Shown here: in pieces, positions 1 through 61,700 of the stretch
Layout of the letters: every line of letters begins with the position of its first letter
Numbering within the stretch: position 1 is the first letter of the stretch
DNA from: Drosophila persimilis
Taxonomy: Eukaryota; Arthropoda; Insecta; Diptera; Drosophilidae
DNA: 64,000 bases
Assembly: GCF_003286085.1 (NCBI RefSeq)
Contig: NW_020825336.1
Coordinates: 1,612,001 to 1,676,000, forward strand
Direction: 5' to 3'
Made by a program: the position numbers and the translations under genes
Notes under the pieces: model-generated
What the model was told of the DNA's origin: nothing
Database searches by the model: none
What the model saw: only the letters and a program-made list of their open reading frames with translations

Positions 1-7322
<7,322 letters not shown>

Positions 7323-7406
7323 AGGGGCAGTCCTTAGACTCCCCCTCTGTGAAGTGCCTAAGGCTTCCCTAACTCCCGCGATTATCCTTTGTGCGTTTTA
7401 GTAGCA

Positions 7407-7412
7407 AATAAA
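7407..7412 (+). terminator. ndl: ndl polyadenylation signal AATAAA
   Basis: Canonical AATAAA 85 bases after the ndl stop codon, in AT-rich sequence. It implies a very short 3' UTR. It was chosen because it is the first canonical hexamer after the stop. Confidence 0.6.
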
Positions 7413-8013
7413 TGCGAGAGAAATCATATAATTTATAACTTTGTTTTATTATTTTAATTTTGTATTAGTTCTTTTATCAGTTTGCGCTCGCATATGTTGT
7501 ATATTTTTTACTTGATTTGATTTTGTTTTTGTTTGTTTTTAAGCTTGGGTTTCTTGGGAATTTTCGTAACGAATTTTGGTTGTTTTATAAATGTAAAAAA
7601 TTCACTTTGTTGTTTAGACAAAATTCAAACAATTTGATTACTTAAAGCACTTAATTAAATGTTGGATTCCATTTAAATTCGTTAAAAAGGATGTAAGTTA
7701 AGATTAGTTTTTTTCTTTTGTTTCTTGTTCTTTTATGTTTTATGAAAGAAGGTACTTGAGAATTATAAATATATGCACCCCTCGAGAGCAGAAAACTAGG
7801 GACTGTCCCCGTCCCTCAGGCGCATCGTTGGTAATTATATAATCATGCGTTATGCGTATAAATAGTAAAGGCTTAAAAAACTTGAACGAGCATTAAGGGG
7901 GGTGGGGGGATGGATGTATGGGGGAGTAACTGGGGAACTAGTTGTTAAATTTCTTCATAAGTCTTTGGCGCTGATTAGGATTAAGATTCATATACTCGTA
8001 TGTCATACATATA

Positions 8014-8036
8014 TGTGTGTGTGTGTGTGTGTGTGT
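8014..8036. repeat. (GT)n microsatellite
   Basis: Uninterrupted GT dinucleotide tract of about 11-12 units in the ndl/MCU intergenic region. Confidence 0.95.
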
Positions 8037-8530
8037 ATAGGATAAGAGATACGCGTACCCGTGTAGGAGGTAATTCAAGTGTATAATTCATTAGATACAA
8101 TTAACATAAACATTAATTAGTTGGGACTTGGATTAGGCAAAAATACATAAACTTTCAAAGTTAGTTTCGGGCTAGTTTTTTTTTGGTTTTCGCTTGTTTG
8201 TTTTTTGATTAAAGTTAATGTTCGATTTGTACAGTAAATAATCGTCTCCACCATTATAATTTGAAATTGAATCACAAATGTCATTAAAGTATTTAGAGGC
8301 ATAGATAGTGCGCTTCTTAGGCTAGAGTTAATCTTTCCAAATTTTAGTTAGTATTTAGTGTGTGTGTGTGCATCCCGCGTGTATGTGTGAGTGCATTGAA
8401 AAGCGATGCAGGTGTAGAGATTGTTTGGGTGTTTGTTGGTTTTTTTAGGTAAATTTCAGAGAATAGTACTAGTAGGTAGAGTAGTCTACGGATTGGCTTG
8501 TAGGATTCCTGGGGATGTGTACAGTATAGT

Positions 8531-8556
8531 AGTATAGTATAGTATAGTATAGTATA
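8531..8556. repeat. (AGTAT)n microsatellite
   Basis: Five tandem AGTAT units, preceded by imperfect copies from about 8522. Confidence 0.95.
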
Positions 8557-9684
8557 GCACAGGCAAACAGTTCTCAAACACAACCTTTTGGCAATTTCTA
8601 AGTTTTAAAAGTACATATCGCCCCGCATCTAGAGTCCGAGCAGAGTTCTGAAGAAAGCGTAAGTTGCGGTACAAGTTTGGGTAGATGCCTCTCACTAAAC
8701 TAATATTAAGCTAAATGTTGTCTCGTTTTTGGGGCGACTGGCGACTCTTCTTCTCACACATCATCATATCGTTTACGTTGTCATGAAACACAGCAGTTTA
8801 TAATATTTACATATCTAATCGTATCTACTAAATTACGTTTAGGATTTCGTTAACTTTTACTAACTACGAATCTCTCTGTTCTGTTTCTGTTTCTGTTTCC
8901 GTTTCTGTTGCTAAAATCTTAATGGAATAGTTGGTGCGTTTTTATGTACAAATTGTTGTTCTCGTTCTCTAGTGGTTCACGGTAGTATATGTATATGTAT
9001 ATGTACTTGTATAGTTTATAGTATATATAGTATGCTAGATTAAAGCTTATGAAGAGTTAGTAGAGTTCACTGGATGAGTTTTCATGAGTTTTCACTGATA
9101 CGAGTAGATTGGACCACAGTATGCTGATCATCTCTGTGTTTGTGTATCTCTATAATGTATCTCTCTATACGGTTTGATAACTATCGTTGTAAATTGTTGT
9201 GGAAATTCTTAGCGGCATTCCCCGCCCACAATTTTCGACTACAAGCTACTGTTGGATTCCCCAAAAGGTAATCTTGGATGTTTCTGCTAAAACGAAAACG
9301 AAAAAAAGGAAAAACTCAATATGCAAAAAATAGTCAATAAATAAATCATATATTTTACTAGAACTTTGCACACAGATGGTAGAGTATAGGGGTAGAGTAG
9401 ACTGGGGCGCCTTGGGCATAAAACAAATCTCGATCTCTTGCACTAAAATAAATAAAGATTAAACATAAAGTAAGCTCTACAACTGGGCCTGCGTCAGACA
9501 TTTAAGTATGCGTTCCACTCTTGGGCTTACGCTAATTAACTATAAGCATGGGCATAAAAAACTAAAACATTTTAGTTAACATACAAAATGGGGAAACTCC
9601 CAAAGAGTTTTTGTGCTTGCTGGGGGGAGGGGGGGTTGCACCCTGAACATTTGCTAAGTGTGGGGGTCGGGGGTGGGGGGGGCC

Positions 9685-9690
9685 TTTATT
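9685..9690 (-). terminator. MCU: MCU proximal polyadenylation signal
   Basis: AATAAA on the minus strand, 84 bases beyond the MCU stop codon. Downstream on that strand the sequence is C-rich rather than GT-rich, so distal hexamers in the 7.4-9.6 kb region may also be used. Confidence 0.4.
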
Positions 9691-9773
9691 TTTCATTTAA
9701 AAATTAGTTTGAGTTTCATTTCCTTCTTTCGGTGTCCTCCTGCGGCTGATTGCCGCAAAGTCCAGCCATGTCC

Positions 9774-51093
<41,320 letters not shown>

Positions 51094-52172
51094 GCTGCTT
51101 TCCGTCCGATTACACTACACTACAACAAAAAAAAACCAGCACTTCGAGGGGGTGGTGGGTGGTTGGCGGAGGGACGGCTTGTCACGCCTACCGGATCACA
51201 GCAATACGTTTGTGGGGGATGGGGGGGACTTGAGTGAATCACAAACACACTGCGAGCGTGTTAAGAAGAAATGAGTGAGCGTAACGGTTATTCCACGAAC
51301 TTGACTCGAAATTCCGATGTTGTTGTTGTTGTTTTTCGACTAAAACGATCTTGGGTTCACGAAAAATTTTATTTGGTCAAACGGGTCACAAAAATTTCAA
51401 AAAAATTCGATTTGTCTTCGAAGTTCTTGCGATCTTCGCATTCTGTGTTCGAAAAACGAATGTATCAAACTCTACAAACATTTAACCGTACGAATTTACA
51501 AGACAAAAAATTGAACTGCAATAATAAAAAATATTTTACTTTAAATTTAGTTTGAGCACTAAAACGAATGTAATTTATTTCAATGTCAATTGTTGTTCAG
51601 CAATGCAACAAGCAGCAACAACAACGAAAGCGAGCGCCAAAAACGTGGAATGACAATGGAGGAGAGAATTACCGGTTTGGGCTGTGGACAGGTGATGGCC
51701 GAAGGGCAGCGACTCTTCCCGGAGTTTTTTCACTCTTCCTTGAAGCACTGGATAAAACAAAACATGCACAAAAAAACAACGGCACAACGACAAGCACTCG
51801 GATTCTACAACGCCGGCTTTAACTTATCGCAATTAATTATTAACAAGTCGGCTTTTTTGCTTTCCCTTCTCTTTTGCACTCTCTTCGCCCTCGACCCAGA
51901 CACCGGCTCTCTTTTTGAACACACGACGACGTTTTCGACTCGAATTGTCGCTAATTATCAAGTACCTGTTTGCACGTGCTTTATCTATGTATTATTCACT
52001 CGATTTAAAAAAAAATTGTTGCCAGTGCTTTTGGAGAAAAACCAGACGTAGACGCCCTCTCAACGTCGCGCGCGGAACTTTTCTGACGCAAAACGCAACT
52101 AAGAGCGACTGTTATTTCGTTGGCCGCACACACCACAGAACAAAACCAAAGACGATAGTCATTCATATTGTT
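51094..52172. other. MCU 5' flank / probable promoter region
   Basis: Gene-free. A CpG- and repeat-containing stretch near 52040-52140 is the likely promoter area. No Inr+DPE pair with correct spacing was found on the minus strand within the first 200 bases upstream of the ATG. Confidence 0.4.
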
Positions 52173-53640
52173 CAATTTTTATATTCCGTTGAATAATTCT
52201 GGCTAACTAAAGCCCTTAGTTCTGCCCACATAATTTTAGACCGTTGATGAATCAATTTTCTACAAGATTGACTAGTTTTTAGTCCTTGCTTTTATTGTTC
52301 TTTGACTTAAACAAGGTTTAAGCAAAATAGTTCACCAAAAAACACAGTCGCAATGTTGCTGGTTTTTAAGACATGATGCGAACATAGACCTTTGTATACC
52401 CTATTTCGTTAATTTTATATGAAGATGAAACGTTATTTATAAAGACCTTTTCCCAAATTGATATGTCTTAGACATATTCATGTATTTGATTAGTATCTTG
52501 TATATATTTATCTCGATCCTGATACCTACGGAGCCTTGGATGACAAACATTTTCTCAATTCTATAATTTCCTTTTCCCTAGGGTATGAAAATTAGTGTTG
52601 CCGGGAATCATTGTTGTCAACCGGGCCATTACCGATTCAAGAAATACGACGAATTCCCCAATTTTGATCTTCCGTCGAATATTACCAGTTAAATAGACCA
52701 TTTAGCCATGCCCACATAATTTTATACGATTGATGAATCCATTTTCTATTTGTCTGGCCTATTCTAAATACTTGCTTTCATTGGATTTCTATATAACGTT
52801 GAAAAGGAAATTTAATAGATTGATGAAATTGACAAAATATACCGATATGTCGCAAATATATCGTCGGTTCAATTTTGACCTAAAAAATACCGAAAAGTAT
52901 TCAAAATACCGTAAACGGTCACCCTGCCGTAAACACCACGCACAAAAAGTTCTTTGGCAGAGCGACAGCGCCGGCAGCAGTTTTAGACTTTTTCCGACTC
53001 ATAATCTGGTATATTTTGGTATATTTTATCGATAAAAGGTAGGCAAAAATCAGCTGATTTTTCTCAGCTGAAATGAACATATACCACGTTTTTGATATTC
53101 CGTCGAGTATTGCTAGGTAGATAGACCTCTCAGCCCTGCCCACATAGTTTTATCCTATTGATCAATACATTTTCTACAATATTGGCTAGTTTTTAGTCCT
53201 TGCTTTTATTGTATTTTGACTAAAACAAGGTTTAAACAAAAAAGTTCAGCAAAAAAACAGTCGCAATGTTATCACGTCAATGTTGCTGGTATTTCAAGAC
53301 CTATTGCTTATCAAAAAGAGTATAGACATTTGTTTACCCTATTTCGTTGATTTATTACTAAGATCCTGATATCCAAACAGTTTTTGAAACGTAATTAGTA
53401 CAACAATTTTCCCAAACTGATATGTTTTAAACGTATTTATGCATTTGATTAGATTCCTGTAAATACTGTATATCCGATACTCATTCTTGGGGTCTGTAAG
53501 AAGACCACTAATTGCAAAATATCGTTGGAATACCTTTAGTCAGTCTCTGACTAGTTTCTGAATTAATTAAAGCCTGGGATGACAAACATTTCCGCAACCC
53601 TATAATATCCTTTTCCCTAGGGTATGCCGAATTCTGCCCA
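52173..53640. repeat. Three diverged copies of an AT-rich unit
   Basis: Units starting near 52173, 52660 and 53088 share TTCCGTCGAATATT-like openings followed by CCCACATAATTTTA and TTGATGAATC. Copies 1 and 3 also share TTAGTCCTTGCTTTTATTG, AACAAGGTTTAA, CAGTCGCAATGTT and a closing CCTTTTCCCTAGGGTATG (52568 and 53610). They are old direct duplications or copies of a degraded mobile element. Confidence 0.75.
52916..53034. promoter_or_regulatory. Cluster of housekeeping core-promoter motifs
   Basis: CGGTCACCCTG at 52916-52926 is one base off Drosophila core-promoter motif 1 (YGGTCACACTR). TTTGGTATATTT at 53015-53026 matches motif 6 (KTYRGTATWTTT). TATCGATA at 53027-53034 is a perfect DRE. No downstream gene is visible on +. 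On - a 27-codon ORF (53002-52919, starting MSRKKSKTAAGAV) begins just after the DRE. Confidence 0.35.
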
Positions 53641-53869
53641 TGTTGCGGGACATGCTGCTATTTTTCTCGGCACATGAGTCTGACCCATACGAAAGCAAAA
53701 ATCGCGTCGTTTCCGTTGCAAACCCGTTTCAGTTAATGTGCGATATATTTAAACCTGTGGAAAAGGAAACCCACGATATGAAAATATAAGTTTATATGGA
53801 TATATTATATGTGGTGTACATGAAATATATACATTTTAAAAGTAACTTATCAATACCAATTTTAATACT

Positions 53870-53971
53870 AGGCCGACACCGATGTGCCCGCCATCGTTTA
53901 TCATCTGCTTCACCTTCTTGGTCTTTCGGTTTATACGAGCGCGTGGACGCTTGATGACGGTTATCCACTCC
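53870..53971. other. GC-rich segment abutting the satellite
   Basis: About 100 bases of GC-richer sequence between AT-rich flank and first satellite unit. It is open on both strands; on minus it reads LEWITVIKRPRARINRKTKK and onward with a basic, coding-like composition. Possibly a fragment of a gene or element captured at the array edge; I do not recognise it. Confidence 0.3.
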
Positions 53972-54301
53972 AGGCTATATCTCAGACAAATAAGGCCAAA
54001 TCGGTGAAGGACCTACTTTCCCAGGATCGCGAGGACCCAGACTGTCGATTTGCACCAAAATCTCGACTTCGAAAATGAGGCCGATTTTTGGCAAATTTAA
54101 TGATGTAACCATCATGATTTTTTGCGAAAATCGTGATAAAATGGATGTCCTTCTTTCCGATGGCAGTCGACTGGCGGGACTCTCCCGAGCACGGAATGGC
54201 ATGCCGCGCCCCGATCGGCTGCCGTATTGCAGAGATATAGCGCACAGAAAAAACCAGTATTTGAATGATATGCCAATCTTCGGTAGGCTATATCTCAGAC
54301 A

Positions 54302-54458
54302 AATGGCGCCAGATCGGTGAAGGACCTACTTTTCCAGGATTGCGATCACGGAATGGCATGCCGCGCCCCGATCGGCGGCCTTATTGCAGAGATATAGCTT
54401 ACCGATTAAACCAGTATTTTAATGATATGCCAATCTTCGGTAGGCTATATCTCAGACA
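54302..54458. repeat. Half-length satellite unit (156-bp deletion)
   Basis: Spacing between the first two landmarks is 470 rather than 313 bases. The unit jumps from CCAGGATTGCGA directly to TCACGGAATGG near 54345, losing about 156 bases, almost exactly half a monomer. Confidence 0.85.
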
Positions 54459-55642
54459 AATAGGGCCAGATCGGTGAAGGACCTACTTTCCCAGGATTGC
54501 GAGGACACAGACTGTCGATTTGCACCAAAATCTCGACTTCGAAAATGAGGCCGATTTTTGGCAAATTTAATGATGTAACCATCATGATTTTTTGCGACAA
54601 TCGTGAAAAAATGGATGTCCTTCTTTCCGATGGCAGTCGACTGGCAGGACTCTCCCGATCACGGAAAGGTATGCTGCGCCCCGATCGGCGGCCTTATTGC
54701 AAAGATATAGCTTACCGATTAAACCAGTATTTTAATCATATGCCAATCTTCGGTAGGCTATATCTCAGACAAATAGGGCCAGATCGGTGAAGGACCTACT
54801 TTCCCAGGATTGCGAGGACACAGACTGTCGATTTGCACCAAAATCTCGACTTCGAAAATGAGGCCGATTTTTGGCAAATTTAATGATGTAACCATCATGA
54901 TTTTTTGCGAAAATCGTGAAAATATGGATGTCCTTCTTTCCGATGGCAGTCGACTGGCTGGACTCTACCGATCACGGAGAGGTTTGCCGCGTCCTGATCG
55001 GCTGACGTATTGCAGAGATATTGCGCACATAAAAAACCAGTATTTTAATCATATGCCAATCTTGGGTAGGCTATATCTCAGACAAATGGCGCCAGATCGG
55101 TGAAGGACCTACTTTCCCAGGATTGCGAGGACCCAGACTGTCGATTTGCACCAAAATCTCGACTTCGAAAATGAGGCCGATTTTTGGCAAATTTAATGAT
55201 GTAACCATCATGATTTTTTGCGAAAATCGTGAAAATATGGATGTCCTTCTTTCCGAAGGCAGTCGACTGGCAGGACTCTCCCGAGCAAGGAATGGCATGC
55301 CGCGCCCCGATCGGCGGCCTTATTGCAAAGATATAGCTTACCGATTAAACCAGTATTTTAATCATATGCCAATCTTGGGTAAGCTATATCTCAGAACTAT
55401 AAGGCCAGATCGGTGAAGGACCTACTTACCCAGGATAGCGAGGACCCAGACTGTTGATATGCACCAAAATCTCGACTTCGAAAATGAGGCCGATTTTTGG
55501 CAAATTTAATGATGTAACCATCATGATTTTTTGCGAAAATCGTGAAAATATGGATGTCCTTCTTTCCGAAGGCAGTCGACTGGCAGGACTCTCCCGAGCA
55601 CGGAATGGCATGCCGCGCCCCGATCGGCGGCCTTATTGCAAA

Positions 55643-55703
55643 GATATAGCTTACCGATTAAACCAGTATTTTAATCATATGCCAATCTTGGGTAAGCTAT
55701 ATC
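55643..55703. repeat. Nested inverted repeats within satellite monomer (example unit)
   Basis: Outer arms GATATAGCTTACC (55643-55655) and GGTAAGCTATATC (55691-55703) are a perfect 13-base inverted pair. Inside, GATTAAA (55656-55662) and TTTAATC (55670-55676) form a perfect 7-base pair. The same structure is present in about ten other units; units of the other type keep a 10-base pair, GAGATATAGC/GCTATATCTC. Confidence 0.85.
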
Positions 55704-58700
55704 TCAGAACTATAAGGCCAGATCGGTGAAGGACCTACTTACCCAGGATAGCGAGGACCCAGACTGTCGATATGCACCAAAATCTCGACTTCGAAAATGA
55801 GGCCGATTTTTGGCAAATTTAATGATGTAACCATCATGATTTTTTGCGAAAATCGTGAAAATATGGATGTCCTTCTTTCCGAAGGCAGTCGACTGGCAGG
55901 ACTCTCCCGAGCACGGAATGGCATGCCGCGCCCCGATCGGCTGCCGTATTGCAGAGATATAGCGCACAGAAAAAACCAGTATTTGAATGATATGCCAATC
56001 TTCGGTAGGCTATATCTCAGAACTGTAGGGCCAGATCGGTGAAGGACCTACTTTCCCAGGATCGCGAGGACCCAGACTGTCGATTTGCACCAAAATCTCG
56101 ACTTCGAAAATGAGGCCGATTTTTGGCAAATTTAATGATGTAACCATCATGATTTTTTGCGAAAATCGTGAAAAAATGGATGTCCTTCTTTCCGAAGGCA
56201 GTCGACTGGCAGGACTCTCCCGAGCACGGAATGGCATGCCGCGCCCCGATCGGCTGCCGTATTGCAGAGATATTGCGCACAGAAAAAACCAGTATTTTAA
56301 TCATATGCCAATCTTGGGTAGGCTATATCTCAGACAAATTGGGCCAGATCGGTGAAGGACCTACTTTTCCAGGATTGCGAGAGTCCAGACTGTCGATTTG
56401 CACCAAAATCTCGACTTCGAAAATGAGGCCGATTTTTGGCAAATTTAATGATGTAACCATCATGATTTTTTGCGACAATCGTGAAAAAATGGATGTCCTT
56501 CTTTCCGATGGCAGTCGACTGGCAGGACTCTCCCGATCACGGAAAGGTATGCTGCGCCCCGATCGGCGGCCTTATTGCAAAGATATAGCTTACCGATTAA
56601 ACCAGTATTTTAATCATATGCCAATCTTCGGTAGGCTATATCTCAGACAAATAGGGCCAGATCGGTGAAGGACCTACTTTCCCAGGATTGCGAGGACACA
56701 GACTGTCGATTTGCACCAAAATCTCGACTTCGAAAATGAGGCCGATTTTTGGCAAATTTAATGATGTAACCATCATGATTTTTTGCGAAAATCGTGAAAA
56801 TATGGATGTCCTTCTTTCCGATGGGAGTCGACTGGCAGGACTCTACCGATCACGGAGAGGTTTGCCGCGTCCTGATCGGCTGACGTATTGCAGAGATATT
56901 GCGCACATAAAAAACCAGTATTTTAATCATATGCCAATCTTGGGTAGGCTATATCTCAGACAAATGGCGCCAGATCGGTGAAGGACCTACTTTCCCAGGA
57001 TTGCGAGGACCCAGACTGTCGATTTGCACCAAAATCTCGACTTCGAAAATGAGGCCGATTTTTGGCAAATTTAATGATGTAACCATCATGATTTTTTGCG
57101 AAAATCGTGAAAATATGGATGTCCTTCTTTCCGAAGGCAGTCGACTGGCAGGACTCTCCCGAGCAAGGAATGGCATGCCGCGCCCCGATCGGCGGCCTTA
57201 TTGCAAAGATATAGCTTACCGATTAAACCAGTATTTTAATCATATGCCAATCTTGGGTAAGCTATATCTCAGAACTATAAGGCCAGATCGGTGAAGGACC
57301 TACTTACCCAGGATAGCGAGGACCCAGACTGTTGATATGCACCAAAATCTCGACTTCGAAAATGAGGCCGATTTTTGGCAAATTTAATGATGTAACCATC
57401 ATGATTTTTTGCGAAAATCGTGAAAATATGGATGTCCTTCTTTCCGAAGGCAGTCGACTGGCAGGACTCTCCCGAGCACGGAATGGCATGCCGCGCCCCG
57501 ATCGGCTGCCGTATTGCAGAGATATAGCGCACAGAAAAAACCAGTATTTGAATGATATGCCAATCTTCGGTAGGCTATATCTCAGACAAATTGGGCCAGA
57601 TCGGTGAAGGACCTACTTTTCCAGGATTGCGAGAATCCAGACTGTCGATTTGCACCAAAATCTCGACTTCGAAAATGAGGCCGATTTTTGGCAAATTTAA
57701 TGATGTAACCATCATGATTTTTTGCGAAAATCGTGAAAAAATGGATGTCCTTCTTTCCGAAGGCAGTCGACTGGCAGGACTCTACCGATCACGGAGAGGT
57801 TTGCCGCGTCCTGATCGGCTGACGTATTGCAGAGATATTGCGCACAGAAAAAACCAGTATTTTAATCATATGCCAATCTTGGGTAGGCTATATCTCAGAC
57901 AAATTGGGCCAGATCGGTGAAGGACCTACTTTTCCAGGATTGCGAGAGTCCAGACTGTCGATTTGCACCAAAATCTCGACTTCGAAAATGAGGCCGATTT
58001 TTGGCAAATTTAATGATGTAACCATCATGATTTTTTGCGAAAATCGTGAAAAAATGGATGTCCTTCTTTCCGAAGGCAGTCGACTGGCAGGACTCTCCCG
58101 AGCACGGAATGGCATGCCGCGCCCCGATCGGCTGCCGTATTGCAGAGATATTGCGCACAGAAAAAACCAGTATTTTAATCATATGCCAATCTTGGGTAGG
58201 CTATATCTCAGACAAATAGGGCCAGATCGGTGAAGGACCTACTTTTCCAGGATTGCGAGAGTCCAGACTGTCGATTTGCACCAAAATCTCGACTTCGAAA
58301 ATGAGGCCGATTTTTGGCAAATTTAATGATGTAACCATCATGATTTTTTGCGAAAATCGTGAAAATATGGATGTCCTTCTTTCCGATGGGAGTCGACTGG
58401 CAGGACTCTACCGATCACGGAGAGGTTTGCCGCGTCCTGATCGGCTGACGTATTGCAGAGATATTGCGCACAGAAAAAACCAGTATTTTAATCATATGCC
58501 AATCTTGGGTAGGCTATATCTCAGACAAATGGCGCCAGATCGGTGAAGGACCTACTTTCCCAGGATTGCGAGGACCCAGACTGTCGATTTGCACCAAAAT
58601 CTCGACTTCGAAAATGAGGCCGATTTTTGGCAAATTTAATGATGTAACCATCATGATTTTTTGCGAAAATCGTGAAAATATGGATGTCCTTCTTTCCGAA

Positions 58701-61700
58701 GGCAGTCGACTGGCAGGACTCTCCCGAGCAAGGAATGGCATGCCGCGCCCCGATCGGCGGCCTTATTGCAAAGATATAGCTTACCGATTAAACCAGTATT
58801 TTAATCATATGCCAATCTTGGGTAAGCTATATCTCAGAACTATAAGGCCAGATCGGTGAAGGACCTACTTACCCAGGATAGCGAGGACCCAGACTGTTGA
58901 TATGCACCAAAATCTCGACTTCGAAAATGAGGCCGATTTTTGGCAAATTTAATGATGTAACCATCATGATTTTTTGCGAAAATCGTGAAAATATGGATGT
59001 CCTTCTTTCCGAAGGCAGTCGACTGGCAGGACTCTCCCGAGCACGGAATGGCATGCCGCGCCCCGATCGGCGGCCTTATTGCAAAGATATAGCTTACCGA
59101 TTAAACCAGTATTTTAATCATATGCCAATCTTGGGTAAGCTATATCTCAGAACTATAAGGCCAGATCGGTGAAGGACCTACTTACCCAGGATAGCGAGGA
59201 CCCAGACTGTCGATATGCACCAAAATCTCGACTTCGAAAATGAGGCCGATTTTTGGCAAATTTAATGATGTAACCATCATGATTTTTTGCGAAAATCGTG
59301 AAAATATGGATGTCCTTCTTTCCGAAGGCAGTCGACTGGCAGGACTCTCCCGAGCACGGAATGGCATGCCGCGCCCCGATCGGCTGCCGTATTGCAGAGA
59401 TATAGCGCACAGAAAAAACCAGTATTTGAATGATATGCCAATCTTCGGTAGGCTATATCTCAGAACTGTAGGGCCAGATCGGTGAAGGACCTACTTTCCC
59501 AGGATCGCGAGGACCCAGACTGTCGATTTGCACCAAAATCTCGACTTCGAAAATGAGGCCGATTTTTGGCAAATTTAATGATGTAACCATCATGATTTTT
59601 TGCGAAAATCGTGAAAAAATGGATGTCCTTCTTTCCGAAGGCAGTCGACTGGCAGGACTCTCCCGAGCACGGAATGGCATGCCGCGCCCCGATCGGCTGC
59701 CGTATTGCAGAGATATTGCGCACAGAAAAAACCAGTATTTTAATCATATGCCAATCTTGGGTAGGCTATATCTCAGACAAATTGGGCCAGATCGGTGAAG
59801 GACCTACTTTTCCAGGATTGCGAGAGTCCAGACTGTCGATTTGCACCAAAATCTCGACTTCGAAAATGAGGCCGATTTTTGGCAAATTTAATGATGTAAC
59901 CATCATGATTTTTTGCGACAATCGTGAAAAAATGGATGTCCTTCTTTCCGATGGCAGTCGACTGGCAGGACTCTCCCGACCACGGAAAGGCATGCCGCGC
60001 CCCGATCGGCTGCCGTATTGCAGAGATATAGCGCACAGAAAAAACCAGTATTTGAATGATATGCCAATCTTCGGTAGGCTATATCTCAGACAAATTGGGC
60101 CAGATCGGTGAAGGACCTACTTTTCCAGGATTGCGAGAGTCCAGACTGTCGATTTGCACCAAAATCTCGACTTCGAAAATGAGGCCGATTTTTGGCAAAT
60201 TTAATGATGTAACCATCATGATTTTTTGCGAAAATCGTGAAAATATGGATGTCCTTCTTTCCGAAGGCAGTCGACTGGCAGGACTCTCCCGAGCACGGAA
60301 TGGCATGCCGCGCCCCGATCGGCGGCCTTATTGCAAAGATATAGCTTACCGATTAAACCAGTATTTTAATCATATGCCAATCTTGGGTAAGCTATATCTC
60401 AGAACTATAAGGCCAGATCGGTGAAGGACCTACTTACCCAGGATAGCGAGGACCCAGACTGTCGATATGCACCAAAATCTCGACTTCGAAAATGAGGCCG
60501 ATTTTTGGCAAATTTAATGATGTAACCATCATGATTTTTTGCGAAAATCGTGAAAATATGGATGTCCTTCTTTCCGAAGGCAGTCGACTGGCAGGACTCT
60601 CCCGAGCACGGAATGGCATGCCGCGCCCCGATCGGCTGCCGTATTGCAGAGATATAGCGCACAGAAAAAACCAGTATTTGAATGATATGCCAATCTTCGG
60701 TAGGCTATATCTCAGAACTGTAGGGCCAGATCGGTGAAGGACCTACTTTCCCAGGATCGCGAGGACCCAGACTGTCGATTTGCACCAAAATCTCGACTTC
60801 GAAAATGAGGCCGATTTTTGGCAAATTTAATGATGTAACCATCATGATTTTTTGCGAAAATCGTGAAAATATGGATGTCCTTCTTTCCGAAGGCAGTCGA
60901 CTGGCAGGACTCTCCCGAGCACGGAATGGCATGCCGCGCCCCGATCGGCTGCCGTATTGCAGAGATATAGCGCACAGAAAAAACCAGTATTTGAATGATA
61001 TGCCAATCTTCGGTAGGCTATATCTCAGACAAATTGGGCCAGATCGGTGAAGGACCTACTTTTCCAGGATTGCGAGAATCCAGACTGTCGATTTGCACCA
61101 AAATCTCGACTTCGAAAATGAGGCCGATTTTTGGCAAATTTAATGATGTAACCATCATGATTTTTTGCGAAAATCGTGAAAATATGGATGTCCTTCTTTC
61201 CGAAGGCAGTCGACTGGCAGGACTCTCCCGAGCACGGAATGGCATGCCGCGCCCCGATCGGCGGCCTTATTGCAAAGATATAGCTTACCGATTAAACCAG
61301 TATTTTAATCATATGCCAATCTTGGGTAAGCTATATCTCAGAACTATAAGGCCAGATCGGTGAAGGACCTACTTACCCAGGATAGCGAGGACCCAGACTG
61401 TCGATATGCACCAAAATCTCGACTTCGAAAATGAGGCCGATTTTTGGCAAATTTAATGATGTAACCATCATGATTTTTTGCGAAAATCGTGAAAATATGG
61501 ATGTCCTTCTTTCCGAAGGCAGTCGACTGGCAGGACTCTCCCGAGCACGGAATGGCATGCCGCGCCCCGATCGGCTGCCGTATTGCAGAGATATAGCGCA
61601 CAGAAAAAACCAGTATTTGAATGATATGCCAATCTTCGGTAGGCTATATCTCAGAACTGTAGGGCCAGATCGGTGAAGGACCTACTTTCCCAGGATCGCG

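Larger units (their letters stand above)
7413..9684. other. Convergent intergenic / 3' UTR region, no gene seen
   Basis: About 2.3 kb of AT-rich sequence between the facing 3' ends of ndl and MCU. No ORF has coding character. It holds a (TG)n tract, an AGTAT pentamer repeat, TATGTA-type repeats near 8985-9003 and several minus-strand AATAAA hexamers (TTTATT on +). Some of it could be a long MCU 3' UTR produced by distal polyadenylation. Confidence 0.6.

Noticed and set aside
52919-53002. 27-codon minus-strand ORF as a real gene
   Set aside because: Very short, ends in the motif-1 match, and lies inside a degenerate repeat copy; not enough to call a CDS.
54497-54790. Protein-coding gene family from the repeated 97-codon frame
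   Set aside because: The frame is a by-product of a homogenised monomer; no start context, splice sites or promoter, and both strands are equally open.
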